Assembly (NCBI RefSeq): GCF_900496995.4
Contig: NC_044009.1
Span: forward strand, 53,260,505-53,324,504
Reading direction: 5' to 3'
DNA: 64,000 bases
Source of the DNA: Aquila chrysaetos chrysaetos
Lineage: Eukaryota; Chordata; Aves; Accipitriformes; Accipitridae
Position 1 is the stretch's first letter, and each line of letters starts with the position of its first letter. A model generated the notes under the pieces. The model searched no databases, was not told the origin of the DNA, and saw only the letters and a program-made list of their open reading frames with translations. Shown here piece after piece: positions 1 to 13,699 of the stretch. Position numbers and translations under genes: made by a program.

Positions 1-590
1 GATCTTTTATGGAGCAGAAGTATTAAATGTGTTCTGGCAACCAGGAAGGGCTGGTTTATTGAGGTGCTCTGCCACAAAGCAAGCCCTGTCTGCAGATTTT
101 GAAATGTTCCTGGTTGTGCTTCAGAGCAGTATTACCAGAGACTAAAACACCAAAGGTTCTAGGAACACTAATTCAATATTCACCAGCACACCTGAGAATT
201 ACCTGCATGTTCACCAGGACAGTGCTGTCGAAAGAGTCACAGATGTAATCTGCTTCATAGCAGAGTTAGTTTACATTAGATGACTTCTCAAAACTAATTA
301 CTACAAAACAAGAAAGGGTCTGTATTATCCACATTATGCATTATTTAAATATCAAGAGGGTGAGTAGATCTACTGTGGTTTGGGTTGTGGTTGTTTTTTT
401 AAACTGTGGCAGAGCACCATGTAAAACTAAAAATCAAATTTGCATTATAAAGCTATACATGGATTAATATTTAGTTCTTCTAGTCACTGCAGATAATCTA
501 TTCTGAAAGGCCAAAGAGTGAGAGTACTCATATTCCTAGTCCAATTAGTCAGTGGAAATAAATTGTCAAATTCTTCTAAACAAGAACCAG

Positions 591-625
591 CTACCTATCA
601 GGAATAACAACTACCTGATAGGTAG
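591..625. repeat. Short perfect hairpin
   Basis: CTACCTATCAGG (591-602) and CCTGATAGGTAG (614-625) are exact 12-bp complements around an 11-nt loop. The stem is too short for a microRNA precursor. Confidence 0.85.
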
Positions 626-3600
626 TCAGTCTTCAAACACCGCAGGCGATATCCACAGGCCAAGTCATAGCTTCAATGTAATTAAATAACGCTTGTGGAT
701 TTATTCCCCGAATGTTTGTTAAACATTTGTAGGCAGGAGCTGGTTTGATTTCCAGGAAGAACTTTCATACCATGAGTTGAACTGGAAAAGTCGGCCATGG
801 GCTGGCCGAGCCCTGCCAACCGCCCGAGCCCGAGCCAACCCAGCGGGACTCAGCCCTGCTCCGAGCGGGAGCGCGGGGTGGCAATTGCCCCCGGCACAGC
901 CGTCGAGGGAGAATCGCCCCCAGAAGAGCCCCCGGTCCAGGGAGGGCTCCTAAATTGTGCGCTCGCTTTGCATTTGGAGCCAGGGAATTAAGGCAGGTTG
1001 GGAAGCTACGACTCTACAGCTACCTTTAAGAGCTTGTATCGAGACATGGTAAAGTCTCGACAAACGCGTGCAAGACTATGGATAAGTCAGCCTTTTTGCT
1101 TTCCTAATACATGGCTATATATTTTAAAGGCTACTCTTCCACATTACATACATCTTTCTTGGGGGATGCTATTTCTAAATATATGAAATTTCAGTGAGCA
1201 CATTTCTATTTCCAAACAGGATTAACCAGGAGAGAGATTACCATAGGAATGAGTAGTTAAAAATAAATCCATCTGCTGTCGATGGAGGAAAAAAGGAGAA
1301 CCCAGGCCACAGCAAGGACCACCTCCTTACCTCGTGATCAGGGCTTGTTCCAAAGGGTGCACTTCATCACCTGCTAAGGGGATCAGACTACGGGGCTGGG
1401 AAAACCACCTTCGATAAGTCCTTAGAGAAAAGTTGAGCAATGAGCAAGTGCCTGTAACAACTTAGAAGCTATGAGACTGATGGTTAACTCCTCTGTGAAA
1501 TCTTCAAATTTCAAGATCCACAACAGAGAAACTGGCATTTACAGCTTAATCTTAGTGTTTGTACACCTAAACTCTATTTGTAATTTGTGTGCTTAAACTG
1601 TATTTCTTAATCTTGAGGATTAATAAATTACTTAAATTATTTAATAAATTATTAATCCTTTTGAATAGAGAAAAATCAGACTCCAAAACTTCCATTTTAA
1701 TTTATTCACTACTGGTGCAAGTTCCTACTGAAGCTAAAGACTGCCCACATAAGAATTAAGCATATACTTCCAAATGTAACCATACACCTCCAAATGTAAC
1801 CAAGCACGCTAAAACAATCTCATCGAAAAAAATAAACCAAAAATTTCACATTACTAGTTGCATCCCAGCTTTGCTCTCATTGATTTGGGGAAATGTCTTG
1901 TTGCTCATTTCAGGATGAGGACTGGCCCATAGCTTTGAACCTCATACATTGCAGAAAAAAAAAAAGAAGTTTACCTTGCCAAAGAAAAATATTTGCAAGT
2001 TAGCTAGAGACACAGTAAGCCTAGTCATTCATTAAGCAACGGAAAGCTCTTTGCATTTCACTTGCCAAAATGAACATTTCCATTAGATATTATCAAAGAT
2101 GATGCGGCCACATGTCTGATTTCTGAGCCCACAGCCTCAATATATACAGTACGTGTACATCGGCTCACGTTATCCGGGACAACGCACAGAATACAGAACA
2201 GAAAACAAGCTTATGTGCCGGTATTGTCGCTAGAGCAAGGCAGCACAAATGCCAATCGTAAGGCAGGCAGGTAAGCGATCGCATCCGAGAAGGTTGCGGT
2301 TGAATTTCTGGATATTCTGCACATCCTGAGGAACTCCACCGTCCGGGCAGGCGGTGGGCAGAGGGGCTCCGACACCTGCCTCCCACAGACTCTCATCTAG
2401 CTGCCTCTGCTCTTGGCCTTTAGCTTTATTAACACCAACCAAAACTATTTCCCCTTAAGATTGATAGCTTCTGCTCTCCTGGGGGAGGATCACAGAGCCC
2501 CTGCCCCGAGGAGCCTGCATCCACCCGTGCCTGCGGGTCTGAGGAGCCACACGTGCCCTTTAGCATCCGAAAGGCGCAGTCAGCAAGCAGAGTCTCCTAT
2601 TAGGTCAGCAGGATCACTCGCTGCTTTCCCAGAAGAACTAGCCCCAGTTGTCAGGATAAAGTACCATTTTTATCACAAGGCAAGTGCTGCCACCGTATTA
2701 AAAATCAGGTCTAACAAAACAAGGTCAAACTCGATACAGCGAGAAATATTACAGGCAGCGTATCGTTTCTATACCTTAACTTCCACTGCAGTGTTTTAAA
2801 CAGGTCAGGCATGGACCTTAAATTAAAAAACATGAAAATAACAAACAGCCTTGTTTTGTAATTTATATGGTTTTCTACTGAGATAAAGGAGGTGGCCAGG
2901 CCATAAATTTGCCAGTCCTAGTAGTGCAAGAGTACTCAACTTACTGCTTCAATAGTTCTAACGCTGAAAATATTGTACAAGATTCTCGTCTATAAAATCC
3001 TATGCCATAGCCATGTCTGTGCAGAGAGTCTTTCTTGGCTTCTCAGCCCCAAAATTAAACACGCAGAAGTATTTTTTGTAATTTGTGTTTAATTACTTTT
3101 GCCTCATAGATGTTTACAGCAACTGCCCTTTAGAAACCTGGAACTGGAAATCTCTCATTAGTTAGATTTTTCTCCTTCTGCATGGAACAGCAATTGTTAC
3201 TGTAATATTATTTATGAGTAGTGAAAAAAGACACAGGTTTCACTTATGGCATCAAAAAAAGAAAGGTTGTTGTAATGAGTACTGCAAATAGATACTGGGC
3301 TGGAGAAAAGTGGAGTGCTGCACCTGCAGCAAGAGCGTGGTTTTGATTTACACAAGAGCTTCCATGGGAATGGAGCGGCATAAGATGGGGTTTCATCTGC
3401 CTGGTACACATCCCAGGGAAACTTCACCACGGGTGCGTCGGGATGAAGGGTCTCAAAACCAAGGGTGCAAAACTAAGCCCAGAGACAGGCAATAGCAACG
3501 CTAGCCGTGCTTACCTCCAGTAATTCCCAGCGCTCCCCAGCTGCAAGAAACCTGGGGCTGTCTGCAGTCTCTGCTGCCACGGACATCAGGGGCATCCCCA

Positions 3601-5168
3601 GCGCTCGCCCCAGTGCCACCACCGCCTACCCCGAGGCGTCCCGTCCGCTGCAGCTTCCATCTGTTAGTGACGGGGAAGTCTTGCCCTGAAAGTCAAGGCT
3701 GTTCTTGCCTCCCCCCCCCCGAGTATAGGGAGCAGAAGATGTATTAAAGCAACTTCATAACTGTCTGATCTCACCCTAAGAGCTGATCAGCCCCGACTGC
3801 TCTCCAAGTGCAAGGAATACAAAAATGTGAAATATCTTACGCTGTGCACTCATCCTACGTTTTACTCCTGATACATGTACATATATCAGGAAAACAGAAG
3901 CAAACTTTTTTTAGAAGTTTTCTCTCAGATTTTGGCTTCAATTTAAAAAAGAAAAAAAAGTAGCCCCTATTCCTATTAATAAATGCAATTAAACCTCAAG
4001 CTAGAATGTTAATTCTAGCTCCAACTTAGTCCTTCATAATCTGCTCTTTTTCTCCCAAGACAGCTACAGGACAAAGCTGTTCATGAGAATCTGTGCACAA
4101 CACTTCCACAGCAGGCATCTAAGATCTTAACAAATTTTATCATCCATGTCCTTCGTATTTTCACGTACCATAATCATTTTGAAAGCTTCAACACATGTCT
4201 TGTAATGGTGTCACTCTCTATAATGAGATAGGCAAATCAGATTGTTACTAGAGAGTCTTAATTGCATTACATCATCTGAGTTGTAAATGTTTGTCTAGTT
4301 ACTGTCCAGGTAGGGCAATCAGTAAAAGAAGAGAAAGACCCATTCTTTCTGACCCCAAACCAAAACAGACTTCCATTGCCGATAGGCATACTGTACTACA
4401 TGCTTCTCAGACACACTGCAACAGTGGGTAAATACAAATGGCTTCAGGAGATGCATCACTTTTTCCCCTATTAATGCTTCAGGAACCCTGGCTTCCAATG
4501 TTTTGCGGTCCTCAAGGCATATTTCATATATTGTTTTTAAAGCTTATTATAGACCCTGAGGAGGAAAACTTCGATCAAATACAGTTTGACAGGTAAAGGG
4601 CATTGTGAAGTCTCCGTAAGCGTACCTGCTACAGGGGGAATGTGCTCACGATGTAGAAAACCCTTTCTGTGCCATGCAGAGAGATGTCCCCTGTGCACGT
4701 TTTTCCAAGCACTCCTTACTGCTGATCAGGAAAATCACCATTTTACTTATGTGAAGTATAAGCACTACCTTACTCTTTTTGTGCTTCCTTCCTCACCGTC
4801 ACCTCGGTACTGTGCAGATCAGCTGCAGAAACTGCCAACCAAGGAAGAGGGAATAACCAGCATCACAGATAGCCTCTTCATATTTGAAATAACGTACTTG
4901 AAACCAAATCCTTTTGTATAAAAATCAATGCACTTCATAGCAACTATAGGAAAACCTAGGAACACGTGGACGTTGTAAAAAGTCCTTCTGCTTGTTCATC
5001 AATCCAGCCAAGATGATAAGCTTACATTTTCATGAACGGTGAGCATTTTTATGCCTGTAACTTCAGAATATCTTAATGGTAGAGGACTCCTTATACGTAT
5101 CCTCCCAGAAACTAGTCATATCTCTAACATGTCTAGATGCAGGTACCCAGAGTCGCTACTCACTTTTC

Positions 5169-5197
<29 letters not shown>
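5169..5197. repeat. A29 homopolymer
   Basis: A run of 29 A. The sequence 5' of it has no recognisable retrotransposon or processed-gene similarity, so a retroposed tail cannot be claimed. Confidence 0.9.
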
Positions 5198-5200
<3 letters not shown>

Positions 5201-6164
5201 CGGTTTAAAAGTTGCATTTTGATATATATTATGGGTTTTGTACTTAACATAACTCTCAAGAAACAATACTATGTTGTTCTCTTCAAGAGAGTACCTGTTA
5301 GGCTCAGAAGGGTTCCTGAAGTAATAGTCACAGGAAGAAAAATGCTGTAAAATAATATGTTACAGACTTCTCTCTTTAGATGGATGAGATTATAAAGTAC
5401 ATAAACCCATTCCTGTAATAATTTCTACTTCTACAATTCCACCTAAAAGCCTCAAAACTTTCTCCTCAGTCTTTGCAATGCTCATGTTTATGTTCCAAGT
5501 TTTCCCACGTATTTGATGACAACTGTTTTTTAACAGCAGAACGGCCAGACGCTCTTACGAATGTACTACAGAAGAAATTTATTATAGGAAAAGCAGATGA
5601 AAACAGTACTGAGAATAACTTGGAGGACAAATTCTTGTCATGTATTAACTTTACGTAATCAAACTCAGTTCAGTTGAAGTATGCCAAAAAAAAAAAAAAA
5701 TCTAACAAGAGGTGTCCATTGGCTGGGCATGCAACTTCAGCCTCCACAGGCATGGGCACAGACCCTTCAGCTATCAGCTGAGCCCCCATCACTTACACCA
5801 TGCCTCCGACTCTCAGCAAGGACACCGCCACGTTCTCACAACCGTGTCATAGCTACCAAGGTCTCCTTGCACGCCCTGCAGCACTATCATCGGGGAAATC
5901 TGTTGCAAGGAAGATCTGACAACAACTGACAGAAGATTTACTGTAAATCCCACAGATTTAGTACTAGAGGCCTTCAGAAGACTGCCTGGAAAAAGCAGCT
6001 AAGACTGGGCATAATCTAATACACAGACAAAGAAGAGCAATGCGGGTGGCTATCTTTAACTATATAACGGGGTTTGATCAAGAGCCCACCAATGAAGAAC
6101 TTCAAGTAGAATAGGCAGTTTTTCAAACCTGAAGAATTGCACCTTGTCTTTGTCCTGGAGGAAA

Positions 6165-6244
6165 CCTATCCATCTTTAAATTACAGCTTTCCAAGTCAAC
6201 AAAGCCTATCCATCTTTTAATTACAGCCCTTTAAGTCAACATGC
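6165..6244. repeat. 40-bp tandem duplication
   Basis: CCTATCCATCTTT...AATTACAG and the following AAGTCAACA occur twice with a 40-bp period (copies start at 6165 and 6205) and a few mismatches. Confidence 0.8.
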
Positions 6245-8035
6245 CCTTCCCATTCCAGCTCTTGTTTTTCCAAATGCTTCCCAAACTGTGGGATGACTCC
6301 CTCACTACAGTTGCTTTATCCCAAGACAGGGAGACATTGCTTAAAACAGCACCGGTCCTGTTCCCGAGTTCTTTGGATGGAAGCAGATCAGCCTCACCCG
6401 CCTGTGTATTACATCAGTTCATGTAAGTGACAGAAGGAAAGACGTTTAATTTACCCCACTCAAACAAGGACCACTTCTTCAGACCTTCTCAAACAACGAG
6501 GAGTAACCCAGACCTTGCTGGCAGTTGTGCGGAGCTGACAGGTTGAGACACATCGCAGTCGGATGTTCATCACGCACTGAGCACACACGGGGCATTATTC
6601 AAATACCTCACCACGAACCAAAAGAAACAGAGAAAAAAAGGTTGTTAGGTAAAGGAGGAGCTGAAGGCAGACCAGTTGCATCCTGCACGTTAATTACGTT
6701 GATTCTTCTAAACAGTCCCATGAAAGTTAAAAAATTGAAAATAGGAAACAGAAATGGGGAATACATAATTACACAGCAGTACCCAAGAAGATAACAAACG
6801 CAGTATTACCACTCAGCACGTCAGGTTTCCGCTCAAGCCTTAGTGGTTCTTACCTTGACGACCTCCGGCTCAGCAGAAGCAGGACAGACGGCAGGTGATC
6901 CTCCTGCAACGTCGGGCTTCAGCAACGCCTTACGGAGGCACTCAGTGCTAAAACACCCCCATTGCCTCGGGTCCACGTACTCAGAACGCAAGGTGACTAC
7001 ACGGACAGTTCTCCTGTCAGTTCGTTAGCGTGAGCCATGTGGTCTTAACGAGGCTAAAGTAAGGAAGCCGGGGCTCAAACACTGCCACGTGTCTGCTTTC
7101 AGAAGTTAGCAGGACTTTGGGTCTCTTGGCCGTGGCTGACGTGTATTTGCTTCGTTAAAAGCAACAGCTTCGTTGCGGGCAGCCAGGCAGCCTTGCTGGA
7201 AACACCTACCTGAGCAGAAGAGGGATCTAGCTGGAGCGGTGGAGAACGGAGCACCCATTCAGCGGACAAGCCCCCCCGCCCCAAGGCGGGACGGCTGCCT
7301 TCCCTCTCCTGCCTGCCTGCCTGCCTGCAGCTCCTGCCTGCAAGATCCCCAACACGGCACAGCCCGGCACGTCCCCAGCCTGCTCCCGCTGGGGACTTGG
7401 GCAAGGTGGTTGCTCTTGCCTCAACCGAACATCTCTAGATGAAATCATTAAGGTAGGTTTGTGTAGGTCCGTTCTGTGTGGATTTGGGGGTTTGGGGGTT
7501 TGTTTTGGGTTTTTGTGGGTTTGTTTTTTTTTTTTAAGTGAGTCTCCCTTAATATTTTGAGTTCACTTGTGCCCAAACCCAGAGGCATTCAGAGTTCAGC
7601 TCAAAACCAAAGCAAAACCAGCTGGGTTTCATAAAGATTTACTGCTGATGCTTATGTCGATGAGGATTTTTTCCTTCTTCAGCTTTCTTTTCCCTACAAA
7701 GTTGATATTTTGCACTGCTTTAACCCAGGAAAATATAAAGGCTATTTTAGAGATATTTGATGGATTTTGGTGGGGTTTTTTCCCCCCACACTGCTGTCTG
7801 GTAGGAATATATAATCTTTCCTTCAGAAAGTATGCACATCTACAGGCAATACAGAGAAATGCCAAATGGTAAACTTAAATACAGATATACTCTCCCAAAA
7901 CCTGAAATTAAGCTATTGTTATTACACCGTTCAAGGAATCGAATGACTACTAACCATAATTTAGCTAAGATCAAGTGTAAAATCTGTTTAATAATATCCG
8001 ATACATCCTCTATCTAGGAGATTATATCCTGCATT

Positions 8036-8100
8036 TGCAGGGCATTGACTCAATAATCTAATAGGTCTTTTCCATCCCTGACTTCTATTAGCCTATGAAT
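8036..8100 (+). mobile_element. CR1 LINE 3'-end remnant
   Basis: The order TGCAGGGCATTGACT ... ATAATCTAATAGGTC then TTTTCCATCCCTGACTTCTA matches the layout of the avian CR1 3' end as I recall it (a GGGGTTGGACTAGATGAT-type segment, then GGTCCCTTCCAACCC, then ATTCTATG units). Here only one degenerate TATGAAT remains. It is an old 5'-truncated copy with no coding capacity. Confidence 0.6.
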
Positions 8101-10777
8101 TATAACAAAAGGACCATTAGGCAAACCATAATTGTGGAAACAGCCTTTGACACATGAGACTAACTACTGCCATGGTGCAGAAAAAACCCTAAAATTAAAA
8201 CATGGACAGACAATTGAAAGTAAAGCTTTCCCTTTATCCAAGTGTTAACTCACTTGATTAAAATTATGAAAAAACCTCAGTAAGTCATAGAGAAGGCACT
8301 TTTTCTCCCCATCTTGTTAGGTAAAACCGCCTTAGTTTTGACAGTACAGCAAATGCTGTTTTGTCACTGAAGGAGGGACTGGGACTGGAGGGTTACGTGG
8401 GATATTTCCCTTAACTGCTGCATCTGCCCAACCAAACTTGCCCTGTAGTCCGGACCAATGCTGGCAGACTGCCCTGGTTCTGCTGAGGAAAGTCATGTGT
8501 CTTGGCTTTCAGCGAGCTTTACCTGGGGAAATAAAAAAAAGCAAACCCAAAAAAAAAACCCAAAAAGGCACAAAGCATACAGCCAAGGTTCACCGTCTGT
8601 GAAAGAGTTGGAAAACGCAGCCATCCTCTAACAGCTCTGTCTATCACACATTCCTGCAAAGAAGGTCATCGGCTTTGCAAACACCTTAGAGAAAAGATGA
8701 GTTAACAAATGAAGTCACACATTTTAATACATTTACAGGGAATGTAAACTTCACAAGAGCCCAGCAGTGGAGACACCTGCAAAGAGGATCAGCAAAAAAT
8801 TCAGATTTCAGCTCCCTTCTGCAAGGGCTCATTTACATTTCTGACTTTATCCTGCTCGCTGTATTAGCGGTGGCCAGGTACTGCTCTCCCTCGATGTCGC
8901 AGGAGCTGCCAAAACCAACGCAAGACAGAAGGGCTGCTGACATGGACGCGTTATTTCTCCCGAGCATCTGCCCTCCCCTGACGGCACGTACGATCCCAGG
9001 CGCTGCGCCCCGGCCGGCCACCGCCGCCAGCACAGTCCTCCCGCGCCGGGATCGCAGGACCGTCGTGTCCGGTTAAAATTGACCAAAGACACGGGATCCA
9101 CGTCGGGTGCGTGAATAGCTGAGTCAATTCCAGAGCTATTCGCGGAGCATGAAGGTAACCCCACGTCTGAATTCTGTGCCAAGGCCTCGACGCTCCCGGT
9201 GCACAGACGCTATGCTTTTGGCAGGTGCGCCGATCTCCAGGTGCGTGGAGATTTAATGCCGCAGGTAAGGGAACGAACACATCGCGAAGCCATGTCTCCT
9301 TGGTCCCGGGCTTTCACAGTCCATCGCTGCAGGGATGTCACCCCTCCACTCAGAGAAAGGGTTAGAGGAGCACATCTGCATTTGGTATTAGCAAAGCACC
9401 ACTGGAAGTGAACCATTGTTAATGTACAAAAATCACCGCTTTCAGTTTTCCATAGAATTTCTCGAGCTTAATTAGTAAGTAGTTTTTACATGAACGACTG
9501 TTCCTTTTTTCCCATTACCTTCCAATACAACTGTTTATGCAAAACACATTCATTAAAGACAGTTCTGCAGTATCACCTGTTTACGCTGCTATTTGCAAAT
9601 ACTGCAAAGAAAAAGCACTGGCTAATACCTTACCTTTATAGATTCTACTGCTTCCAAGATGCCTAGCTGGAGGAACCGCAAACTGGAGCCAAGCCCACGC
9701 ATCCATTTGTTGTACAAGCCTGCTCGCACAGCTGTGCCGCTGCACCATGGAGCAGACTTGCAACACATCTGCTCACCCAGCCCCAGCCCTCTGCTGCGGA
9801 GAAGCTGCCAATTGTGCCTCGCTGTGCCAAACCGTGTGGCAGAGAGGTTTTATTATTGTTTATGAAACAGAGGGCTATCCAGTAGGGATTAGGAGGACTC
9901 TCAAGATCACTTCTGTTTGTGGCTTGAGCAGGATTTGAAAACAAGTCTTTTCAAATGGCAGCGAGTAAAATTATACATTTCTGCAACAACATGCTTAGAG
10001 CTATATTAACGCCTTCATTTTAAAATCAGTTTTCCAAGGGGTTTATGAGTTGGCACTAAATATTCTCCATGAGCTAATAGCGGCCACACCTGAATTATTT
10101 TTCTCATTAAAATCAGATCCAGAGAAATATCCACGCAAAGAGCCTGTTGACCAAACAGAATCCATGAAAAAGCATACGGGCAAAACCTGCTTGGGTTAAA
10201 TGGGAAAGTTTGAGCAGTTTACGGTTATGACATGCTCGCTTTCATCACCTGCTGTACTTTATAGCTGCTGGCTTCAGCAAACAGCCACGAGCAGTACAGA
10301 AAACAGTCCTGCACTAGCAGGAGCGACAGTATGAGTTTAACAGAAATGTTAATATTGACTCTATCACAAATACAATCACCACATTTAAACAGGCTACTCA
10401 GCATTTATTCTGCTGGCCTCCTGCACGTGGAGCCTTCCTGGGCTGCTCCATCTCACCTCTTCGCCTCAAAGCACATTTCCGATTTGAATTTTGTCTGCAT
10501 GCCCCACGACAAGCTCATTAAACTCTTACATTTCCTTCCAGCTCTGACTTAACATCTTTCCTTTAAAATTACTTCCTTCTCACTAGTATCTGTGGCCTGC
10601 ACTATTTCTGCACTAGAGAGCAAAGTAAGAGTTAATCTGAAAAATAAAGTCATCCTGAGCGTGGCCCTAATTCCTAGGCCCGGCTTGTCTCAGGGAGTCA
10701 GAGCAGGTTGCATTCACTTACCAATTTCTGTAGGGCCATGTATATACATATATATTGGTAATCTCTAACTGTCCTGA

Positions 10778-10786
10778 TTTTTTTTT

Positions 10787-10817
<31 letters not shown>
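10778..10817. repeat. T19-G21 homopolymer junction
   Basis: Nineteen T are followed directly by twenty-one G. Such T/G block junctions recur in this window and are hard to sequence, so the exact lengths are doubtful. Confidence 0.95.
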
Positions 10818-10819
<2 letters not shown>

Positions 10820-12039
10820 CAACCAATAAAAATAAACCCAAACAAGCAAACAAAAAAACCCCAACCACTTTAATTTCATCTAAAAATGGGACACACTTGC
10901 TGTTTGTCTTCCAAATCATCGGGGCAGATGCTCGAACACCCTGAGCTTAACGCCAAAGGCTGTCACAGCGTCCCTGGAAGCCTCACCCAGACCCAGCAGT
11001 ACCTGGGTGCTCCGCTCCTGGTCCTTCGGCCGGCTTCCAGCCGTGCACAGTGCTAACAGCCTGGCCCCTTCTCATTAATCTTTCAAGTGAGATTTTGTGA
11101 GGCACTGCATTACAAGTTCAAATATGTTGCCACCTTCTGCATTGCCACGCACCGATTTGTAATTCGGTCTAAAACAGTGGATTTGATGGCATGGTTTCTC
11201 CTGCATTAAAAGAACTAACAACTCCTATTTTATTTTCATGTTTGTCTGAATAAATAACACAGCAGTACTCATCCCAATTAAATATTTGCTTAACTTGTAA
11301 AGGAACGTGGATATACGAATAAAAAGAATGCAGGATTTCTTTCTGAAATTGCCCTCCAGCGCAGAAACATCTGTAAATGTTCTCAGGGCTTGTACATCCT
11401 CTGATTGTGATAGAAAATAAACCTGCTCAAAGTTTCCACAGCACAGGTATTTCTAGGATTACAAATGTAATGGTTTCTATCTAGCCCCTTGTTTACTGAA
11501 CCCACAACTTTCTTTCCTAACATTTTAACGAGGCATAGATAGCAGCTGTTTGTAGTTACTTTTAGCTAAACATCTCTCTCTGTTTTAGCTAATATCAATA
11601 ACATTTTCCAAATAACTTGATGCCATTATTTCATATTTGTTTTGAAAATCTGCTAAAAATACAACTCTAAAACAAGTGTACTGCAGGAAATACATATTTC
11701 TCAGTCACAGCTATATTGCTCACTTACAAATTATTACAGGAGTAATGTGAACACATGAAATTTATTTGTTTTTGTTAGGAAATGAAATGAAGTAAAAATT
11801 TTACAGTTCTTTAAGTTCTATAAGCTCCATCTTCAGGAATTAGCACAAAGATTCATTTTTATAGAGGTTTTTCAGGAGAAAAGACAACAGTATATGACTT
11901 GAAATTAATTTGTAATAGGCACAACTGTGTTTTATTGTCCTTGCTTATGCTCTCAGTTACACAGTAGATTATTCTTGCTATAAATATCATAAATACATGA
12001 TTTGGGGTTTGTATTCTTTGGGAGCCTTTACCATTTACA

Positions 12040-12042
<3 letters not shown>

Positions 12043-12092
<50 letters not shown>
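12043..12092. repeat. (GA)n microsatellite
   Basis: About 25 GA units are bounded on both sides by near-palindromic flanks (TTACATGT ... GACATGTAA). The minus strand reads as poly-Ser-Leu, an artefactual frame. Confidence 0.95.
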
Positions 12093-12095
<3 letters not shown>

Positions 12096-12659
12096 GTAAT
12101 GGTACGATGCTATGCTAACAAGTCCTTAGTTTCAGCAGTTTATTAATGCCAGCATACTCATGTGCCTCAGGTTTGTAAAATCAGACTCCTGTTGTAAAGC
12201 AAAATTCATAGCCGGATACTGGGAGTCACGTCACTCCTCGAGAATCATATCCATGTTATTTGGACACATCATTCAGGGAGATACCCGATTTTGCAGTAAA
12301 ACAGAAAAAAACCTACGCTATAGCATCTAGTCACTTCGCTTCTCAAAATTTTTAACTGCAGCTGTAGGGAAATGTTGTCTTTTGAAAATACGATAGTCCC
12401 GAACCTTCGCTAAGTAACTTCAGTTACAAAACCACACAAAAAGCACTATTTGCAGGAGCAGCGAGTTCTGTTTCCGTGGACTCAGCATCTTCCTGCTTTT
12501 ACACTTCTACGTTTGCAATTTCCTATAACAGGAGAGCAAAATTGTCAGAACCGAGGATCCTAAACTACTTAAACGGCTCCGAAACAAAATCACCCAACAA
12601 CTTAACGACGGTATGGCTGCTTACGTAAAGGACTTTCAGAACTGGAGAGCGCTACTAAA

Positions 12660-13680
12660 AACCCCCAGAGTTTGCGAGGATACTCGCTAAGCCGCGCTTT
12701 GCAAAGCTGGGAGCACGGAGGCAGCGCCTTGCCCTGCCGCTGGATGCCCCATCCCATCCCAGCCCCCCCAGGCATGGGGGGCACCTCGGGCTCCGGCCGC
12801 GTCCCACGCCAGGGAGAGGGCAGGGAGCGGGGAGCACCCACCCCGGCAGCCTCGGGAAGCAAAGCGACCTTGCCATCGCTGCCAGGGAGAGCTGCTCGCC
12901 TGCCCTCCCGCCCGGGGGCGAGGAGCTGTCGTGGCAGCCGGCAAGGAGTAAGCGGAGATAAAAAACGGGAGAAATATCTGCGACGAAGAAATGTCAACCT
13001 GTACAAACCCAGGGGTGGTCTTAAAGAGAAGCAATCCTGCAGAATTAGCCACGCCAGTGTTAAAAAAGAGAGCGATCCCTGCGCGTTAGAGGTACCGAAT
13101 CGCCGGCAGGACCTCCCGACGGAGCTCTGCCGAGAAGGGATTGCAGGTGCCCCCGAGAGAAGCGTGGCACCTGCCGCCGCGCACCGAGGGGACTCGCAGT
13201 TTGCACCTTTTTCTTTCAAAACGCTCGTGCTTACAGTTTCCCGGGAGCGCGTTTAAGCAGCCTAACAGGCACAGGGACGACTGCTGTAAAGCTGCCGAGC
13301 GCCCGCTGCGGCCGGCGGAGCGGACCCCGCTGCGGCCATATGGTCCTCCTGCCAGCCCCGAGCGGGGTCCGGCTGCTGCTCCCTCCTCGCCCCGTGCGGG
13401 AGGATCCGCCGGGACACAGCATCCCTGTGTCCTGACGCCTCGGCCGTCAAACGTCGTGGCTGTTCTCTGCCTCCCAAGGCCGGACCGAGTACGACCGAGC
13501 GGAAACTAAGATACTGCTTTTGATCTGAAAGGCAGACCCATCCTATTTTAGCGGTGGTTCCTCTCCCCGCGCCATGACCTGAGCCCGTCCCTGGCTCACG
13601 GTGACGCTCCCTCCCCGGAGTCGGAACATTTCCAGAGGGGCTGACGGCATCCGCTCGCTCCTCCCGCAGCGGAGCCCCTC
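12660..13680. promoter_or_regulatory. Orphan CpG island, 12.7-13.7 kb
   Basis: About 1 kb of CpG-rich DNA has long overlapping open frames on both strands (up to 205 codons on minus, 194 on plus). Neither has recognisable domains, and openness on both strands is what GC-rich DNA gives by chance. It may be a Polycomb-marked or enhancer-associated island of the NR4A2 domain. Confidence 0.5.
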
Positions 13681-13699
13681 GCTGTTGGCCTTTCGAGTT

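Larger units (their letters stand above)
1..8017. other. Intergenic DNA downstream of NR4A2, distal part
   Basis: The sequence is AT-rich and without a convincing gene. Open frames are short and without recognisable motifs. It holds a 180-bp CpG-rich patch at about 785-970, a 14/15 inverted repeat at 1616-1659, the A29 run, the 40-bp duplication, a GC-richer stretch at about 7190-7400 and G-rich T/G blocks at 7486-7519. Confidence 0.6.
8101..12660. other. Intergenic DNA with a small CpG island near 9 kb
   Basis: This is mostly AT-rich unique sequence. Positions 8940-9200 are CpG-rich, with overlapping open frames on both strands that show no protein similarity I recognise. The T19-G21 block and the GA microsatellite lie here. 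No RNA gene is seen. Confidence 0.55.

Noticed and set aside
591..625. Hairpin as a microRNA precursor
   Set aside because: The 12-bp stem is too short and the flanks do not extend the pairing.
5169..5197. Poly-A tail of a processed pseudogene
   Set aside because: No gene-like sequence or target-site duplication could be seen next to it.
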